This document shows positions 46,736-58,900 of a DNA stretch of 64,000 nucleotides, in pieces. The translations under genes and the position numbers were made by a program. The notes beneath the pieces are model-generated. The model was not told the origin of the DNA. It searched no databases and was given only the letters and a program-made list of their open reading frames with translations. Numbering within the stretch: the stretch's first letter is position 1; every line of letters begins with the position of its first letter. The DNA comes from Pterois miles. Lineage: Eukaryota; Chordata; Actinopteri; Perciformes; Scorpaenidae. The stretch covers positions 2,647,001 to 2,711,000 of the forward strand of contig CAMQGK010000567.1 of NCBI GenBank assembly GCA_947000775.1, in the 5' to 3' direction.

Positions 46736-46795
46736 CTGTGCCGACGAGCAGGTTTTCAGCAAACTCTTCCAAATCTGTACTGATTTTGGCCAGGT

Positions 46796-46817
46796 TAAGA
46801 TAAGATAAGATAAGATA
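46796..46817. repeat. (AAGAT)n microsatellite
   Basis: Four AAGAT units. It is the reverse complement of the (TTATC) type tail, but no SINE or LINE end adjoins it. Confidence 0.8.
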
Positions 46818-47526
46818 GGATGAACCTTCCTACAGATTCCTACAATCTGGAAGAGTTCACAACCGTGGCAAGAAGAATTTTGAGATGATTTTAAAGGATA
46901 TTATTGCTTCTCTTATTAGTGGAAAACTCAATCCCCTGCATTTGCTTACCAGCCAGACAAAAGCGGAGTGGAGGATGCTTAACTTTTTATTCTGGACACT
47001 GTGTATATAAGCATGTAGAAAAACCTGGAACTCATGCAAGACTTTATTTTGCAGACTTCCTCAGCTTTTAACCATATATAGTCTCACATCTCAATATTTG
47101 AATCTCCCTGACCAGCTTCTCATGCTGATTTTAAATTATTTTAAAGGGTCCAGCAGGTTCACCTCAGGGTTGTGTGCTGTCACCCCTCCTGTTTGTCATG
47201 TACATCGTCAGCTGCAGGCTTCTTGTTAAGTTTTCTGATGACGCTGTCCTCTTATCTTTACGTCAAGGCTCAGATTCTCAACGCAGTCCTGTACTACCTG
47301 AGTTCGTTAAATGGTGCGATGATCATTATTTTACCTTGGAACTGTGTTCGATCGTAAACTTAGGTCCGTCGTGGTCAACAGAGAATCACTGTGAACTCAA
47401 GAGGATCTCAACATTTACTGCTCTTTTATCAAAAGTCTTAATATTTTACTTTTATTTGTCGATTTGATGGCTTAACCATTAAGGACAAGAACAGCCTGTG
47501 TAGGGTTGTTGAGGTTTGCTCTAAGA

Positions 47527-47797
47527 GGTGCAGTGGTTAGCACTGTCGCCTCACAGCAAGAAGGTCTGTGGGTTTTCTCCGGGTCTCCAGTTTCCTCCCA
47601 CAGTCCAAAGACATGCAGTTGAGCTTAACTGATTGATCTGAATTGCTCGTAGGTGTGGATGTGAGAGTGAATGGTTGTCTGTCTATACGTTCTCTGTCTC
47701 TATGTGCCCTGCGATGAACTGGCGACCTGTCCAGGGTGAACCCCGCCTTCACCCAGTGCCAGCTGGGATTGGCTGCAGCGGTTGCAGATGGATGGAC
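47527..47797 (+). mobile_element. V-SINE in Rex1 LINE with 13-bp target duplication
   Basis: The head GTGCAGTGGTTAGCACTGTC + GCCTCACAGCAAGAAGG contains a tRNA-type A box, but the B box is deleted. The body (CTCCCACAGTCCAAAGACAT, GAACTGGCGACCTGTCCAGG) and the GATGGATG tail follow. GTTTGCTCTAAGA flanks it at 47514-47526 and 47798-47810. Confidence 0.92.
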
Positions 47798-48057
47798 GTT
47801 TGCTCTAAGATTACTGGAGTCAAACAGAGATTTGTGCTCCCTCTGGGAGAATCAGGTGGTAAAGAAGGCAAAGGATCAGCCGATCTCGTCATATTCTGTC
47901 TCATCAGTTCTCATTGACGCCTTCAGGCCGCCGTTATCATGCACCTCTGAGGAAAACTAACCGTTCCTCATGCTATCAGGTTATTAAACTCAGTAATTTC
48001 AAATGAGACAAAAAGTTCCTTTAGATCCTTTAAGTCACGTAACATTGTCTTTATTAG

Positions 48058-48086
48058 CTTTTTTTTTTATTTTTTATTTTTTTTTG
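48058..48086. repeat. poly(T)-rich tract
   Basis: T-run with few interruptions inside the 3' UTR of the Rex1-like LINE. Confidence 0.8.
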
Positions 48087-49219
48087 CTATTTATTCTATT
48101 ATCTGCTGTGCTTCTCCGATGTTTTACTGATTAGTGCTTGACATTTTGGATGTAATGTGTTCGTGATGAGGTAAGCTGTAAATGAATTGCCCTTCTTGGG
48201 ATCAATAAAGTTGAGTAAAGCACACTTTACAAGCCTGGACGGTGGGAACAAAGTTCAGAGTGCAAGTGGGAGGAATGTGAGCTATATCCATCGTCAGCTG
48301 TCTCCATCCCACTCTGCCGGTCTGAACTGAGACTGTGAGCCTGGTCTTGGCTTAGATATCTAATCTGTGAGTCAGTGTGAGAAGTGATCAATATCTAGTA
48401 CAGTGGAGTCTCTTTCTCACTTCTCCTCCTCTTTGTTTCACTCCATCAATCAATAAGTCGTTCTCGTTATTAACTGAATAAGGTGTAGCAAACAGGCTTC
48501 CCCCTCGTATCTGTGTGCAGGTATGTGAGAGATAATGTTGGTGATCCAGTACATGACAAGCAAAGGGACACTGGGACTCATTAATTCATCATCATGTCTC
48601 CTCCTTAAAGGATAAAGCTGATGCTATTCTATGTTTTTGTTATTGTCAACCTAACCATCATCTGTAGGGCAATTCTTAGTCCACCAACACTCGATATTGT
48701 TGACTTAGTTAGTCGATTTAATCCACAGATCTGTAGTTTCTCCACAAAGAAACACACATAAGCACCATTTTATATCTTGTGTTTGCCTGAAATGTGCTCA
48801 TTAGTTTCTCGGAAATGTCATTCTTCATAAAAAGCATGAAAAAATGACTAAAAGAAATCTACGATTAAGACCAAAACAGCAAGGGGTGCCCCACTGTTGT
48901 CCAGAAGCTACTTCTTAGGAGGTGAGATCCTGTTTGGGACAGGATTTCTTCATTGAACTGTACAGCATTGACGTTGTCAGCTGTCATTAAAGTTGCTTTA
49001 AAACTGCATTTTCCATCAAAGTCAAGGAAAAGTGGTTTGGTAAAGACGCAGGATATCATTTTTCTGACTATGTAACTGCAGTCTAGAAGGGGTTATAATC
49101 GACTTTCATGAGGTGAAAACACACTGTGAGAGGGTTAAAGTTTTACAACAACCATAGCAGGGGACTGTCAGTCCCAAGGAAGCCACGCCCTAAAGCATCC
49201 CCTGCTTTATGGTCTATTT

Positions 49220-50237
49220 CATGTGTCAAACTCAAAGCCCGCGGGCCACATCCGGCCGGCGTACAATGCTATCCGGCCCGCGATATCATTTAATATGGAT
49301 CATTTATAATGAAGCGCTGAGAACACACAAAGTCCCATAATGCAGCGCTTCAGCTGCTACCTGGGAACATTCCCGCACCAATCACGTTAAGCGTCTGTTG
49401 CTGTATACAGCCCCGTTGTAAGGCTGTGGTGAAGCTAGCCCCGCACAATGGCGAAGAGAAAAGCTGATTCTGAAAACAGAGCCTTTAAAATCGTTTACTG
49501 ACATTGCCAGTAAACCCGTGTGTCTTATTTGTGGAGCTAATGTGGCCGTGAGTAAGGAGTTTAATCTAAGACGGCACTACGAGGCAAAACATCACCATAG
49601 GCTGAAAACCCTGGATGCAGAGCAGAGGATACAGAAAGCACAAGAGTTAAAGAAGAATATGACATTTCAGCAGACGTTTTTTCACCAGAGCAAAATCACA
49701 AAGTGAAGCAACTGTGAAAGTTTTATTGTGGCAGAGGAAATCGCCAAATCAGCCCGGCCGTTTACCGAGGGAGAGTTTGTGAATGATGAAGGTGTGCGAA
49801 GTCTTGTGTCCACACAAAAAGCAGATATTGGCAATTGTGAGCCTGAGTAGAAATACGGTTGCTGATATTCAAAGTTTATTTATTTTTATAAAATGGCATA
49901 AGAGCAAAGTCATTTGAATGTTTTGATTTGTTGTTATTTTAACGTTTACTTAAAAGCACAATTTTTATTTATTGTTCAGGGTTTTTTTGTAGCATGTTCA
50001 TATTTATAACTTGGGTAATTTTGACAGGATATATTTTTTATGGAAAACAAAATATTTTAAGTCATTTAAAGTTTCAGTTTATTTATTCTGGAATAATATT
50101 CCTGTCTGTTTTTATTTATATTTATGTTCACAAACCATTTAGTTTTAATGTGTTCAATAAATGTTTATCCTGTTCGGCCCGTGACCTAAAGTGTCCTCTG
50201 AGTTTTGACCCCTGTGCAATTGAGTTTAACACCCCTG
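49220..50237 (+). mobile_element. hAT element with 8-bp target duplication
   Basis: GTCTATTT is duplicated exactly at 49212-49219 and 50238-50245. Termini are CATGTGTCAAACTCAAAGCC and TTGAGTTTAACACCCCTG, imperfect inverted repeats of hAT type. The 1018-bp element retains a decayed, internally deleted transposase region at 49448-49900 and an AT-rich filler. Confidence 0.92.
49448..49846 (+). pseudogene. hAT transposase N-terminus (BED finger), broken
   Basis: An ATG at 49448 starts MAKRKADSENRAFKIVY and stops at 49499. The frame at 49518-49706 then gives the BED-type zinc finger CLICGANVAVSKEFNLRRHY + EAKHH with the C-x2-C and H-x4-H ligands. A third frame reads EEIAKSARPFTEGEFVNDEG before ending. 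The GTF2IRD2-like hAT transposase catalytic domain is missing. Three frame changes and a large deletion make it a pseudogene. Confidence 0.85.
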
Positions 50238-51779
50238 GTCTATTTGACTCTAAATGGGACCATAATTTACTAAATGAACATCATACTGTAATGAAGACGA
50301 CCTGAAACCAGCGATTGAGACCATAAACTCATGTTTACAATTTTTACTGAGGTAATAAATCAAGTGAGAAATAGGCTAATTTTCTCATAGACTTCTATAC
50401 AATCAGACTTGTTTTTGCAACCAGAATATTTAAGGCAGTGCACTTCTGTATTAGCTTCATTTTTCAGGAGTTAATCCCACATACACATGTGTACTGACAA
50501 CTGATATGAAGTGAAACAGTTACACTAACAGCTGCAGTGCCAAGCTCTTTAGGGAATTACTAATAAAACTATGTATTTGTTTTAAATGATTTCCATCCTC
50601 CATAGCAAGGAAGAGGTGATACTATACTGTGGGCTGTCCCATACTGTAGCTGATGTGCTGATCTGCTTGTGTTTTCTCCCACAAGTTTCTGATGGTGGCA
50701 GATTGTTGATAGATAAGATTCAGTATCCTCACTCTCACTAACAGGTATTTAACCAAGTCATCTGCACGGCAAACCTCCTTACCTTAATCACCTCCCTCTA
50801 TGAACACAGAAAATGTACAGCAGTAGCCTTGTCTCCAATTCAGTGATAAAACAAGGCCAAATAAAGTCATTTTAAAAGGTGCGTGGATGTAACACAGTAC
50901 AAGCTTACTGTTGCTGTGTGTCACACAGTAAATGAAAGAATGTAAACAGCAGAGAATATATAAAGCATAATATAGCCTGGTCGTGTATGATACTATGCAC
51001 CTATCATTGCCATTAGGATTCATCCTCTGGGACTATAAAAAAAAATCTCACAGCAATCTGTCTCACTGAAATATTTGTGTCTTGTCCAAAGTGACCAACC
51101 AGCTGAACAACCGACTGACACTAACCAGCCCCGAGCGACACCCCCGAAGCGTGGCTAAAAATAGAAAATCACCCCAGCCTTATTCTGGCTTCGGGAACGG
51201 CTAGTTAGTACTGGAGCTGTTGACACAATGTTTGAAATGCCTCTTTCACTACTGAACTGGATTTCTATTTTACGCTCATAAACATGCAGCTGCTTGTCGA
51301 GGACAGTGTGATATATTATACAGTACCGTCGCCGTGTCTATTGGGTTATTCATAGTGTATTAATCACATTTTTAGGTAAAACAAACACTTGCAGAATGCC
51401 CTGCAGCTGGAATACACACTGTATGGTTAATCCCACTGTTAGCTGCATCCATCATAGATACAGCTAGAAAACTGGCACCATGACAACATTTTAAATGACT
51501 TCACTTCACAAGTCCAAGTATCACTGTTTGTTGTATTTGATGGTTACTGCACCTCTAAAAAGCTCTACTTGACTCAGGAGTTATTGATAAAAACTATTGG
51601 TTTTATTCTGGTCCTCTCTTGAGGTTCCATGGTGGAGAAGAGGTCTTGTTGCTTGGGCTCTGTCGGTTTGGCGCATTTTCTCCAACTACTATGTTCACAT
51701 TATATATATTAATTTTTGTCACATGGATTGTCAGTGTTGTATTTTCATTATGTTGTTACTCTGTACACACGACATCTAT

Positions 51780-51935
51780 TTCACATCTGTCCATCCTGGA
51801 GGAGGGATCCCTCCTCTGTTGCTCTTCCTGAGGTTGCAATGACAGGGTCGTTTTGTAAAGGACGGAGGGGAATCCTGTATAGATCGTAAAGCCCCCTGAG
51901 GCAAAACACACTATACAAAAATAAACTGACAACTC
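51780..51935 (+). mobile_element. retroposon 3' tail
   Basis: TCCTCTGTTGCTCTTCCTGA, GGGGAATCCTGTATAGATCG + TAAAGCCCCCTGAGGCAAAA and AATAAACTGAC are the same 3' end as at 27050-27182. Confidence 0.5.
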
Positions 51936-51942
51936 TCTTCTT

Positions 51943-51951
<9 letters not shown>

Positions 51952-52013
<62 letters not shown>
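51952..52013. repeat. (CA)n microsatellite, interrupted
   Basis: CA repeats broken once by an ATAC near 51977. They abut a foldback element on the right. Confidence 0.95.
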
Positions 52014-52016
<3 letters not shown>

Positions 52017-52345
52017 GCAAGAGAAAGTATGTGAACCCTTTGGTATTACTTGGATTTCTGCATAAACTGGTCATAAACTGTGTTCTGATCTTCATCTAAG
52101 TCACAACAATAGACAAACACAGTCTGCTTAAACTGATACTGCACAAAAAGTGATATGTTTTCATGTTTTTATTGAAGACAACATGTAAACATTCACAGTG
52201 CAGGGTAGAAAAACTATGTGAATGTTTACGTGTTACATGAAAACATGAAAACATATCATTTTTTTGTGCGCTATTAGTTTAAGCAGACCGACCAATCTAT
52301 GCAGAAATCCAAGTAATCCCAAAAGGTTCACATACTTCACTACTA
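52014..52345. mobile_element. Tc1-type foldback MITE
   Basis: The left arm GAAAGTATGTGAACCCTTTG, TACTTGGATTTCTGCATAAA ... GTCTGCTTAAACTGATAC + TGCACAAAAAGTGATATG is mirrored by the right arm (52205-52345) in reverse complement. The terminal motif AAAGTATGTGAACCC is typical of a Tc1-like transposon of fishes. Arms are about 130 bp with a short AT-rich centre. Confidence 0.8.
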
Positions 52346-52385
52346 CTACTGCTACTGCTGCTACTATTACTTCGCTTCACGTATA

Positions 52386-52386
<1 letters not shown>

Positions 52387-52449
<63 letters not shown>
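52387..52449. repeat. (CA)n followed by (TA)n microsatellite
   Basis: About 30 CA units, then a short TA run to about 52460. Confidence 0.95.
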
Positions 52450-52460
<11 letters not shown>

Positions 52461-54374
52461 ATTCTATTCTATTTATTTATTTATTCATTTGTTTGGACTG
52501 TGAATTAATTATTAATCATTTTTTAGAATTTGATGGGTCCAAAACGAATGTTCTGTTTATCTCTGTGGTTTTCTGATGTTTGATTCCATCTTCTAACAAG
52601 GCTCGTCAATATTATCTCTGAGTCGACAGTGATCAAGTTTCCAGTTAGTGTGGAAAAATGAATTCAGGGATAAATTGCTGAGTTTGACGGAGAGCGCCCG
52701 ACTTCACTCTGCTACCGATCCTTTTACTGCTCAGCACTGAAAGCAGGCTGCCTCTACACACATGAATATTTACCACGGCAACAAGTGACAGCGAACGTTC
52801 GCAAATACTAGCGGTCTTAGCTTTGTCGTCCGAACAACAATAACCCACGAAATTACAATTCAGCAACAGCTACCGACAGCCATAGTCCTTACAGCCTTAA
52901 CTAATGTGCTGTCACCAGTTAGATTGTCAAGATGAGGAAAAATAACCGCTTCAATCCCCGAGGAGCTGCGTTAGCATTAGTGACGGCTGCATCCAGTTAC
53001 CTAAACCTTATAGTTCCATCAAACAATGTATAACGAAGATGCTCCTGACCGGGGGTTTAGAAGAGGGTGTCTGAGTAGGTACATGCCTCGGACCATATGA
53101 TTTCCGCAGTGCAGAAAGTACGGACGGAAAGGCGAAATGAGCTGCAAAACGCTGAACATCGTGAATTTGCCAAAATGTGGATGTAATTTATGAAACTCGG
53201 TTTACATTACAAGTGTTTTTTCACAGCAGCTAAGCTGAATGAACTGAAAAAAGTGTACTGAAGCACTTTTATTGATAAAAAAAATACAGTAATTAATTAC
53301 ATCAAATTCATTGATATTTATAAAATATCTTAAACTTTTTTTTTCTGAATTGGTGTTCATCCACCACACGATTAAATCCTAAAACACTGAATTCAGATAA
53401 ATAAAACAGAATCTGGAAAGTAATGAAACAGATTTCATAGGGCGCTATTATATGCTGTATACCTTGCACTGTACCTTAGATGACAAGCTAGATGTTACCT
53501 AAATCTAGCTAGCCGTATCCTCAGATTACCATGGATTATTACACTGCACGAATCTGAAACCGCACAAAGGAACCTACATCTAGAACTAATGTAGGCGATA
53601 GCGACATGTTGAAAAATGACTTCATTACTCTACCATGAAACAAACCGGCAACCAGTTGTTGTGAAGTCAATGCAATGGAACAGGGAGGGAGTTTGTGACA
53701 TCTAGTGGCTGAATGTTGTAAATATTACAACAGCACCTTTAATATTTCTATTTTCTTTCTTGTACGGCCCAGCGTGGATGAAGTACCAACAAAGACTACG
53801 AGCCACAGTTGTGAGAACGGCCTTCTTTGTGTTTTTACTTTTGCCCTTTTACTGTCCACTTCAGTCTGCCTTAAACCAAGTTGAACTTTCCCCTCATGTC
53901 AAAATAATCTCACCGCACCACCGTTGTCTTCTGTCACTTCAGTGGAACGGTCCCACTTGATCTGCGCTGCCTGCAGTGAGCGAGCAAAGAACATTAACTT
54001 TCTGGCCAATAATCGCTGATCTGTGAAATGAAAGGTTGGAGGGCCTGAGCGAGTGGAGTCGACTTGACCTCTCTCCAATGTACAAAAAATCAGTCCAAAA
54101 CGCCAGTGACCCAGTTCAGCAGAGGCAGCGAAGCCCCGGAGTGGGCCTTGGCATGTTTACGGCGTACATTAACGGTACAGATACAGAGTCCGCACGCATA
54201 CTATGTGCTGCGTCACTGAACTATTTCTCTCGGCATCCCTGCACTCCACCAGCTGTATCTCCCGCTTTAATCTGTCGGTCACGTCACCTAAAAATATCCC
54301 CCCTCTCTCCCGCTACTCTTCTTTCACACAGAAGAAGACCTTGTCTACAGGGACCATGACTGCAAAGGGGTGTT

Positions 54375-54557
54375 ACTAAGGAATTATATTAAAAAGCGGG
54401 TGTAACCCACCACTTCAGTGCAGTGTTCTTGGTTGAAAGAGCTTCGTCTTACAGAAGAAACAGCAGTAGTTGCAGTTGTTGACAGCTTTTTTGGGAATAA
54501 TTCAAGTTTTCTTGGCTGTTGAGAGACTTACAGGAAGACTCCTTAGAAGTGAAGGGT
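54375..54557 (+). promoter_or_regulatory. possible alternative first exon of the plus-strand gene
   Basis: A TATA-like TATATTAAAA near 54385 is followed by about 150 bp without special features and a strong donor GAAG|GGTAAGT (GTAAGT at 54558). It could be a non-coding exon spliced to 60075, but then the start codon would have to lie elsewhere. Weak evidence. Confidence 0.2.
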
Positions 54558-54857
54558 AAGTAGTGATGGCACTCTAATCCATTGTCTTTTTTGTGCGTGT
54601 TTGACTACAGAAGTGAGAATGTGTTGCTTTCAATAGTTTTTACATTTACTGTGATAGCAGGAAAGTGAGGGGAGTTGGCACTAAGTATCGGTCAAAAGTC
54701 CTTAAGTATAAAACTGACTTTCATTCATGGTATGAGATTTTCTTTCACAGTGGTGTCGCTGCTCCAGTTGACTCTATAAACTCTTAAGATTCATAATCAT
54801 CAGAGATTTCCCTCTGATTTAACTGCCTACTTGTCCTCCTTCTCATTGATGACATAC

Positions 54858-54971
54858 CTCGACAACGGTGACAGGAGGGACCACTTCTTTTTCCCCGTCA
54901 CGCTCCCTCTTCAAGGATTTCACTTTCTCCTTCACCGGGAGAGGCGTCGGCAGTAGGACGAAGAGAAGAGG
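54858..54971 (-). CDS. candidate minus-strand exon, unknown
   Basis: On the minus strand a pyrimidine-rich tract ending CCCTCGTCAG precedes 54971 and GAG|GTATGT closes the exon at 54858. The 114 bp are open in one frame throughout: PLLFVLLPTPLPVKEKVKSL + KRERDGEKEVVPPVTVVE, phase 0 at both ends. I do not recognise the protein and found no partner exon on this strand nearby, so it may be chance. It lies inside the predicted intron of the plus-strand gene. Confidence 0.25.
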
Positions 54972-55232
54972 CTGACGAGGGAGGCAGAGGAAAAGAAAAA
55001 AAAAATCCTTCCCACTTCTAAACTGTTTAAAGAAAAAGTTTGACATTTTGAGATTCACTCTTGTACCAAGAGTTATATGAGAATATTAGCACCACTCTCA
55101 TGTTTACAGATTTAATAAATAAGAACCGACAGCCAGCACTCAGTTAGCTTAGCTTAGCATAAAGACTGGAAACGGGGGGAAACAGCTAGCCTGTCTCTGG
55201 TAACAAAATCCCACTACCACCTCCTGCTACCT

Positions 55233-55975
55233 AACCTGACCCGCCAGACGGTTTGTCACACAGAACCACCTGTGAAGCCGTCATTGGACACAGTTTGGAA
55301 GAGGGCGGGCACTTTCAAAAAATACTTTTCATGCAGGTGACTGGATGAACCATCTGTCAATCTCTTGCCGAAGCCAGTCAGGGGAAGAGCGAAAACATTC
55401 AGTGCTGTTCTTTGCCGAAGAAATGCTATTGAATCATCTATGCTGAACCTCTTTAGGAGCCGCCATTGTTGTTTAGAACCAGTGGCCAACCTCCAGATTG
55501 GACAAGAAGAAAATGTTAACGTGTGTAAACCGCTTTCAAGTCTTCTTTGACAGCTCTCTACCACGGCGTTGGCTGGTCTGGGAGTTGTCTTGTCCTACAA
55601 CTTTAACCCTTTCACAGTGTGTTTTCACTTAATGAAATTTTCTTATAACATTTAAGTCGCCTAAAAATGTCTTATGCAGCGTTCAGTTGTGCTTAGCTCC
55701 ACCTTCTCGTGTCACTTCCGCAAAAAAACATGATGGCGGCAGCCAAAAACCAAGATGGCAGTGGCCAAACTGCCACACTCGAGGCTTCATAACGGCAGTC
55801 TACAAAATATCACGGTGACTACGCCTACTTCTTATCTACAGTCTATCTTCAGAGCAAACAGTCGCCCCTCACCTAGGTCTTCACAGGACGCTGAGTGGTC
55901 CGTGATCTGGTTTACCAGACACAAATGCATTACTCGAAGCCGGACAAGATGGATTTTCATGTCATATATGATCGC
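55233..55975 (+). mobile_element. family D repeat, copy 2, split by family A
   Basis: Pieces 55233-55546 and about 55848-55975 align in order with copy 1 (AACCTGACCCGCCAGACGGT, GACTGGATGAACCATCTGTC, GCCGAAGCCAGTCAGGGGAA, then GAAGCCGGACAAGATGGATT + TTCATG). A family A copy fills the gap. Confidence 0.65.
55547..55847 (-). mobile_element. family A repeat nested in family D
   Basis: Minus orientation, half-length: TACCACGGCGTTGGCTGGTC, AACTTTAACCCTTTCACAGT, GTGCTTAGCTCCACCTTCTC, CATGATGGCGGCAGCC, CCAAGATGGCAGTGGCC and the end CTTCTTATCTACAGTCTAT. Confidence 0.75.
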
Positions 55976-58900
55976 ACGAGTCTTGATAATCTTGATAATC
56001 ACAGTACAGACGTCATCTAATTCTCTGCCACAAAGTATTTCAAGCATTTCCCCCAAACTGTCAAAATATCCCTTTCATAATAAAAGTTCTTTTCTTATGG
56101 GATCTACCCATTTTGTTTTCATTGTTTTCCCTCTTTTCCAGCTGCTTCATGTTAAAAATTAACCACTGTTGTGTCCCACCCTCACGTAATGTCATGTCTC
56201 ATGACTGCTGCCAAGCCGAGCTGCTTGCTAGCCGACGCCTAGCTCCAGTGTTCTGGGTGGGGATTTTCCTCACTTGTTGCATTTGATGTGCAGAAAGCTC
56301 ACTGATTTCCTGCACCAGAACCAGGAATCCCCCTGTTACTATGTCAACCTGACCTACGGGAGGAATTCAATGTACTTAAAACTGTGGCTGTTCCAGTGTT
56401 GAAAATAATATGGTAATGTTAACTGAGAGAAACTGCAGGAGGAGAAGTGGTGAAAGGAGGAGGATTATTTTAACATGGGTTGGGGATTCTTTGTGCTGAG
56501 CCGTTATGCGTCACATTCGCTACTTCACTGTCCCCTGCAGGACGTGCGCTTTTGAAAAACAAACAACACTACATTATCTATGTACCCCAGTGCTGCAGCC
56601 TCCCACACAAACATTTCTGCTTTCTCCAATCACTCGTTGCCTCGGGGCATGTGCATCGCTAGCAGCAGGGACGGACCGCTCCCGCTGCAGCTGAATGAGT
56701 TTAGCCTGAAGATACGACAACGCCGTTTTCATCTTCGTGGCAGCTAAATGTGAAGCAGAATTTGTCACTTTACTCCTCCCAGAGTAGATGATGGTATTCA
56801 CAGCATCTCCACTGCAGCTGTTTGCCGTGTTTCCTGGTCCCACCCACAAAGGCCGAGGCCCAGGCATGGATACGTGACAGATCTGTGTGGAGAGCTGGAT
56901 CCGTCAAGAGTTTGGGGCTTTGGGGGGAAAAAAAAAAAAAAAAAAAAGGCATTGTCAGGTTTCAGTGTGTCACTCCAGCTCACGCTATAGCCAGGCATGA
57001 GTGACAGATTGTATGTTAACTCCAGGAGCAGGATGTCTGAGGGCTGGGAGGCTGCGACACCTTTTCACTGTCACTCTCAGACGACAGCAGTCTGCTGGCC
57101 TTACTCATCCTGGCCGAGACCCAAAATGGCAGCGCCGCAGGTCTCGTTCGGTCTGCCGAGGAGCCAAACTGGCAGAGGAGCGCTGCCAGGTGGCTAGCTG
57201 AGCGCCTCCATCCCCTGAATGATCGCTTCTGGTCTGTGTCAACACGGGCAGAAGGCTTGGTGTGCAACGTGTTTGTTTTTGGTTATGTCTCTGCTTTTCT
57301 GTTGCGGAATATGGTTTAACAGAGTTGCCGCTAACAGCTTAGCATCCATAACTAGGCACAGCGGGGCTGTTAAGCTTTGGGCTTCTCCACATGCTAACGC
57401 AGAATGTATGAGGCTGTACAAAGCGCAATACTCTGTATCCAAACATGTGGAGGGTGTTGCCTTTTTCAATAGAACAAACACAGTGTAGGAAACGGCGTGT
57501 TTATGTGCTCCGATTTAAGCTGCAACTGTTAGCATATACGGCTAACTAGCTGAATGCTATCAAGGAAAGTCTGAGTCGTTGTTCAGCAGCTACAGCTAAC
57601 ACGACCCAAGATAACTATTAGCTTTGGGTAGTCATCCTAAATCCTAAATACTATTGTTTGTAAAGTTAAAAATTAAAATATACATGTGAAAATATGAACA
57701 ACAGCGTTAGCTAAGCAGCCAAAACAGGATTGTTGAAATCTTTTGGTGCCTTTAACTGGAACTCGTGAACTTATGTTTACGACATGGGAGGTCGTGAACG
57801 CAACATGTTCAAGCAGTTAAGTTGTGAAGAACACCAACGGCAATATTAACGTTACTGTCCGAGTCTAGAGGCCACAGAGGCTAACAATTTAGCAAGCTAG
57901 CTAGTGGCTAATAATGAGACATAATGACTGAGGAGAAAGATGAGGTTATTGAGGATATCAACCTTTTCCTCAGACATATTATAAACTTACCAATAAAAAG
58001 CATATATGACTAAAATTACAGTATACTGTACAATGTTAACTTATAATGCACCGATAAATGAACTTCCATGGACTTCACCATTTCTCACAGCCTCAACAAT
58101 CACGTCATAAGTCGTGAACTTGAAACTTTCAGAAACTTTCCGCTTACGAGGTCGTGAATACGACAAGAGGGGGGCGTTCATATGGACCCAACTCATAACC
58201 CCAGTAAACACAACCCCATTTGAAGGCACCATATAAAACATACTTGTAGTTACCATACTGTTTAGTGCTAGTACTAGCACTAGCTAGTTCTACACTGCAA
58301 CAAAGGTATAGAAGCAAAGACACGAAACTCCTGTGTTTTAGTCGCCATTTTGTACTGAAAATGGTTATTATATTTACAATATTTTATTGTTCGACACAGA
58401 CCATTTCAGTAGAATATAACAGAATGGAAAAAAATCTTTTTTTACTATTGTACGGCACATTTGAGGCAGATGTTTTACTGGTGTCCGGTAGCCACTTTCA
58501 GCCCAAAATGGCGGAAGCGTACCTTTGTTGATGGGTGATGATTTCGCAAATGGAACGGACATTTGACTTTCACTCCTTGGCGATATACGTTCTTTGAACG
58601 CAACACAAGAACAACGCTTCTTCGATGTTTCCTACGTGGATCATCAACTGATGATGTTAGTTTTAGCCTCAGTCTTTTAGCATGTGATATTTGTAGCGGT
58701 CAAGGGTATTGATATGGTTTTCATTTTAAAACAGGTCAGTTTGGCAAGTTAAGAAGTCATCGAGGAGCGGCATTTTCAACCAGCTAGCGGAGCTAATATT
58801 AGCTTAATAAGCTAACAAACGACAACAGATAACATTTGTGGTTTTAAAGATATTGTTCAGGTTTTTTGAAGCAGGGGTTGTATGAGGTTCTTATATGGGA

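Larger units (their letters stand above)
47141..48222 (+). pseudogene. Rex1-like LINE, decayed, split by a SINE
   Basis: The reverse transcriptase core is readable: GPAGSPQGCVLSPLLFVMYI, then LLVKFSDDAVLLSL where FSDD is the catalytic box with both aspartates, then LPEFVKWCDDHYFTLEL. About ten residues are lost between these parts. After a decayed stretch the C-terminal module returns around 47505 and 47811: VCSK, then after the SINE ITGVKQR, LCSLWENQVVKKAK, RRRYHAPLRKTNR. The 3' UTR ends GAATTGCCCTTCTTGGGATC + AATAAAG near 48222. This order fits the Rex1 family of the CR1 clade. Frameshifts and the SINE make it non-functional. Confidence 0.85.
49085..50468 (+). mobile_element. family A repeat split by a hAT element
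   Basis: Pieces 49085-49219 (TGAAAACACACTGTGAGAGG, CCTAAAGCATCCCCTGCTTT) and 50238-50468 (GACTCTAAATGGGACCATAA, CTCATAGACTTCTATACAAT) join seamlessly if the hAT element and one copy of GTCTATTT are removed. Confidence 0.88.

Noticed and set aside
54036..54359. 107-codon plus-strand protein
   Set aside because: Has no paired splice sites and no domain; the acceptor-like CACACAG near 54330 leads quickly to a stop.
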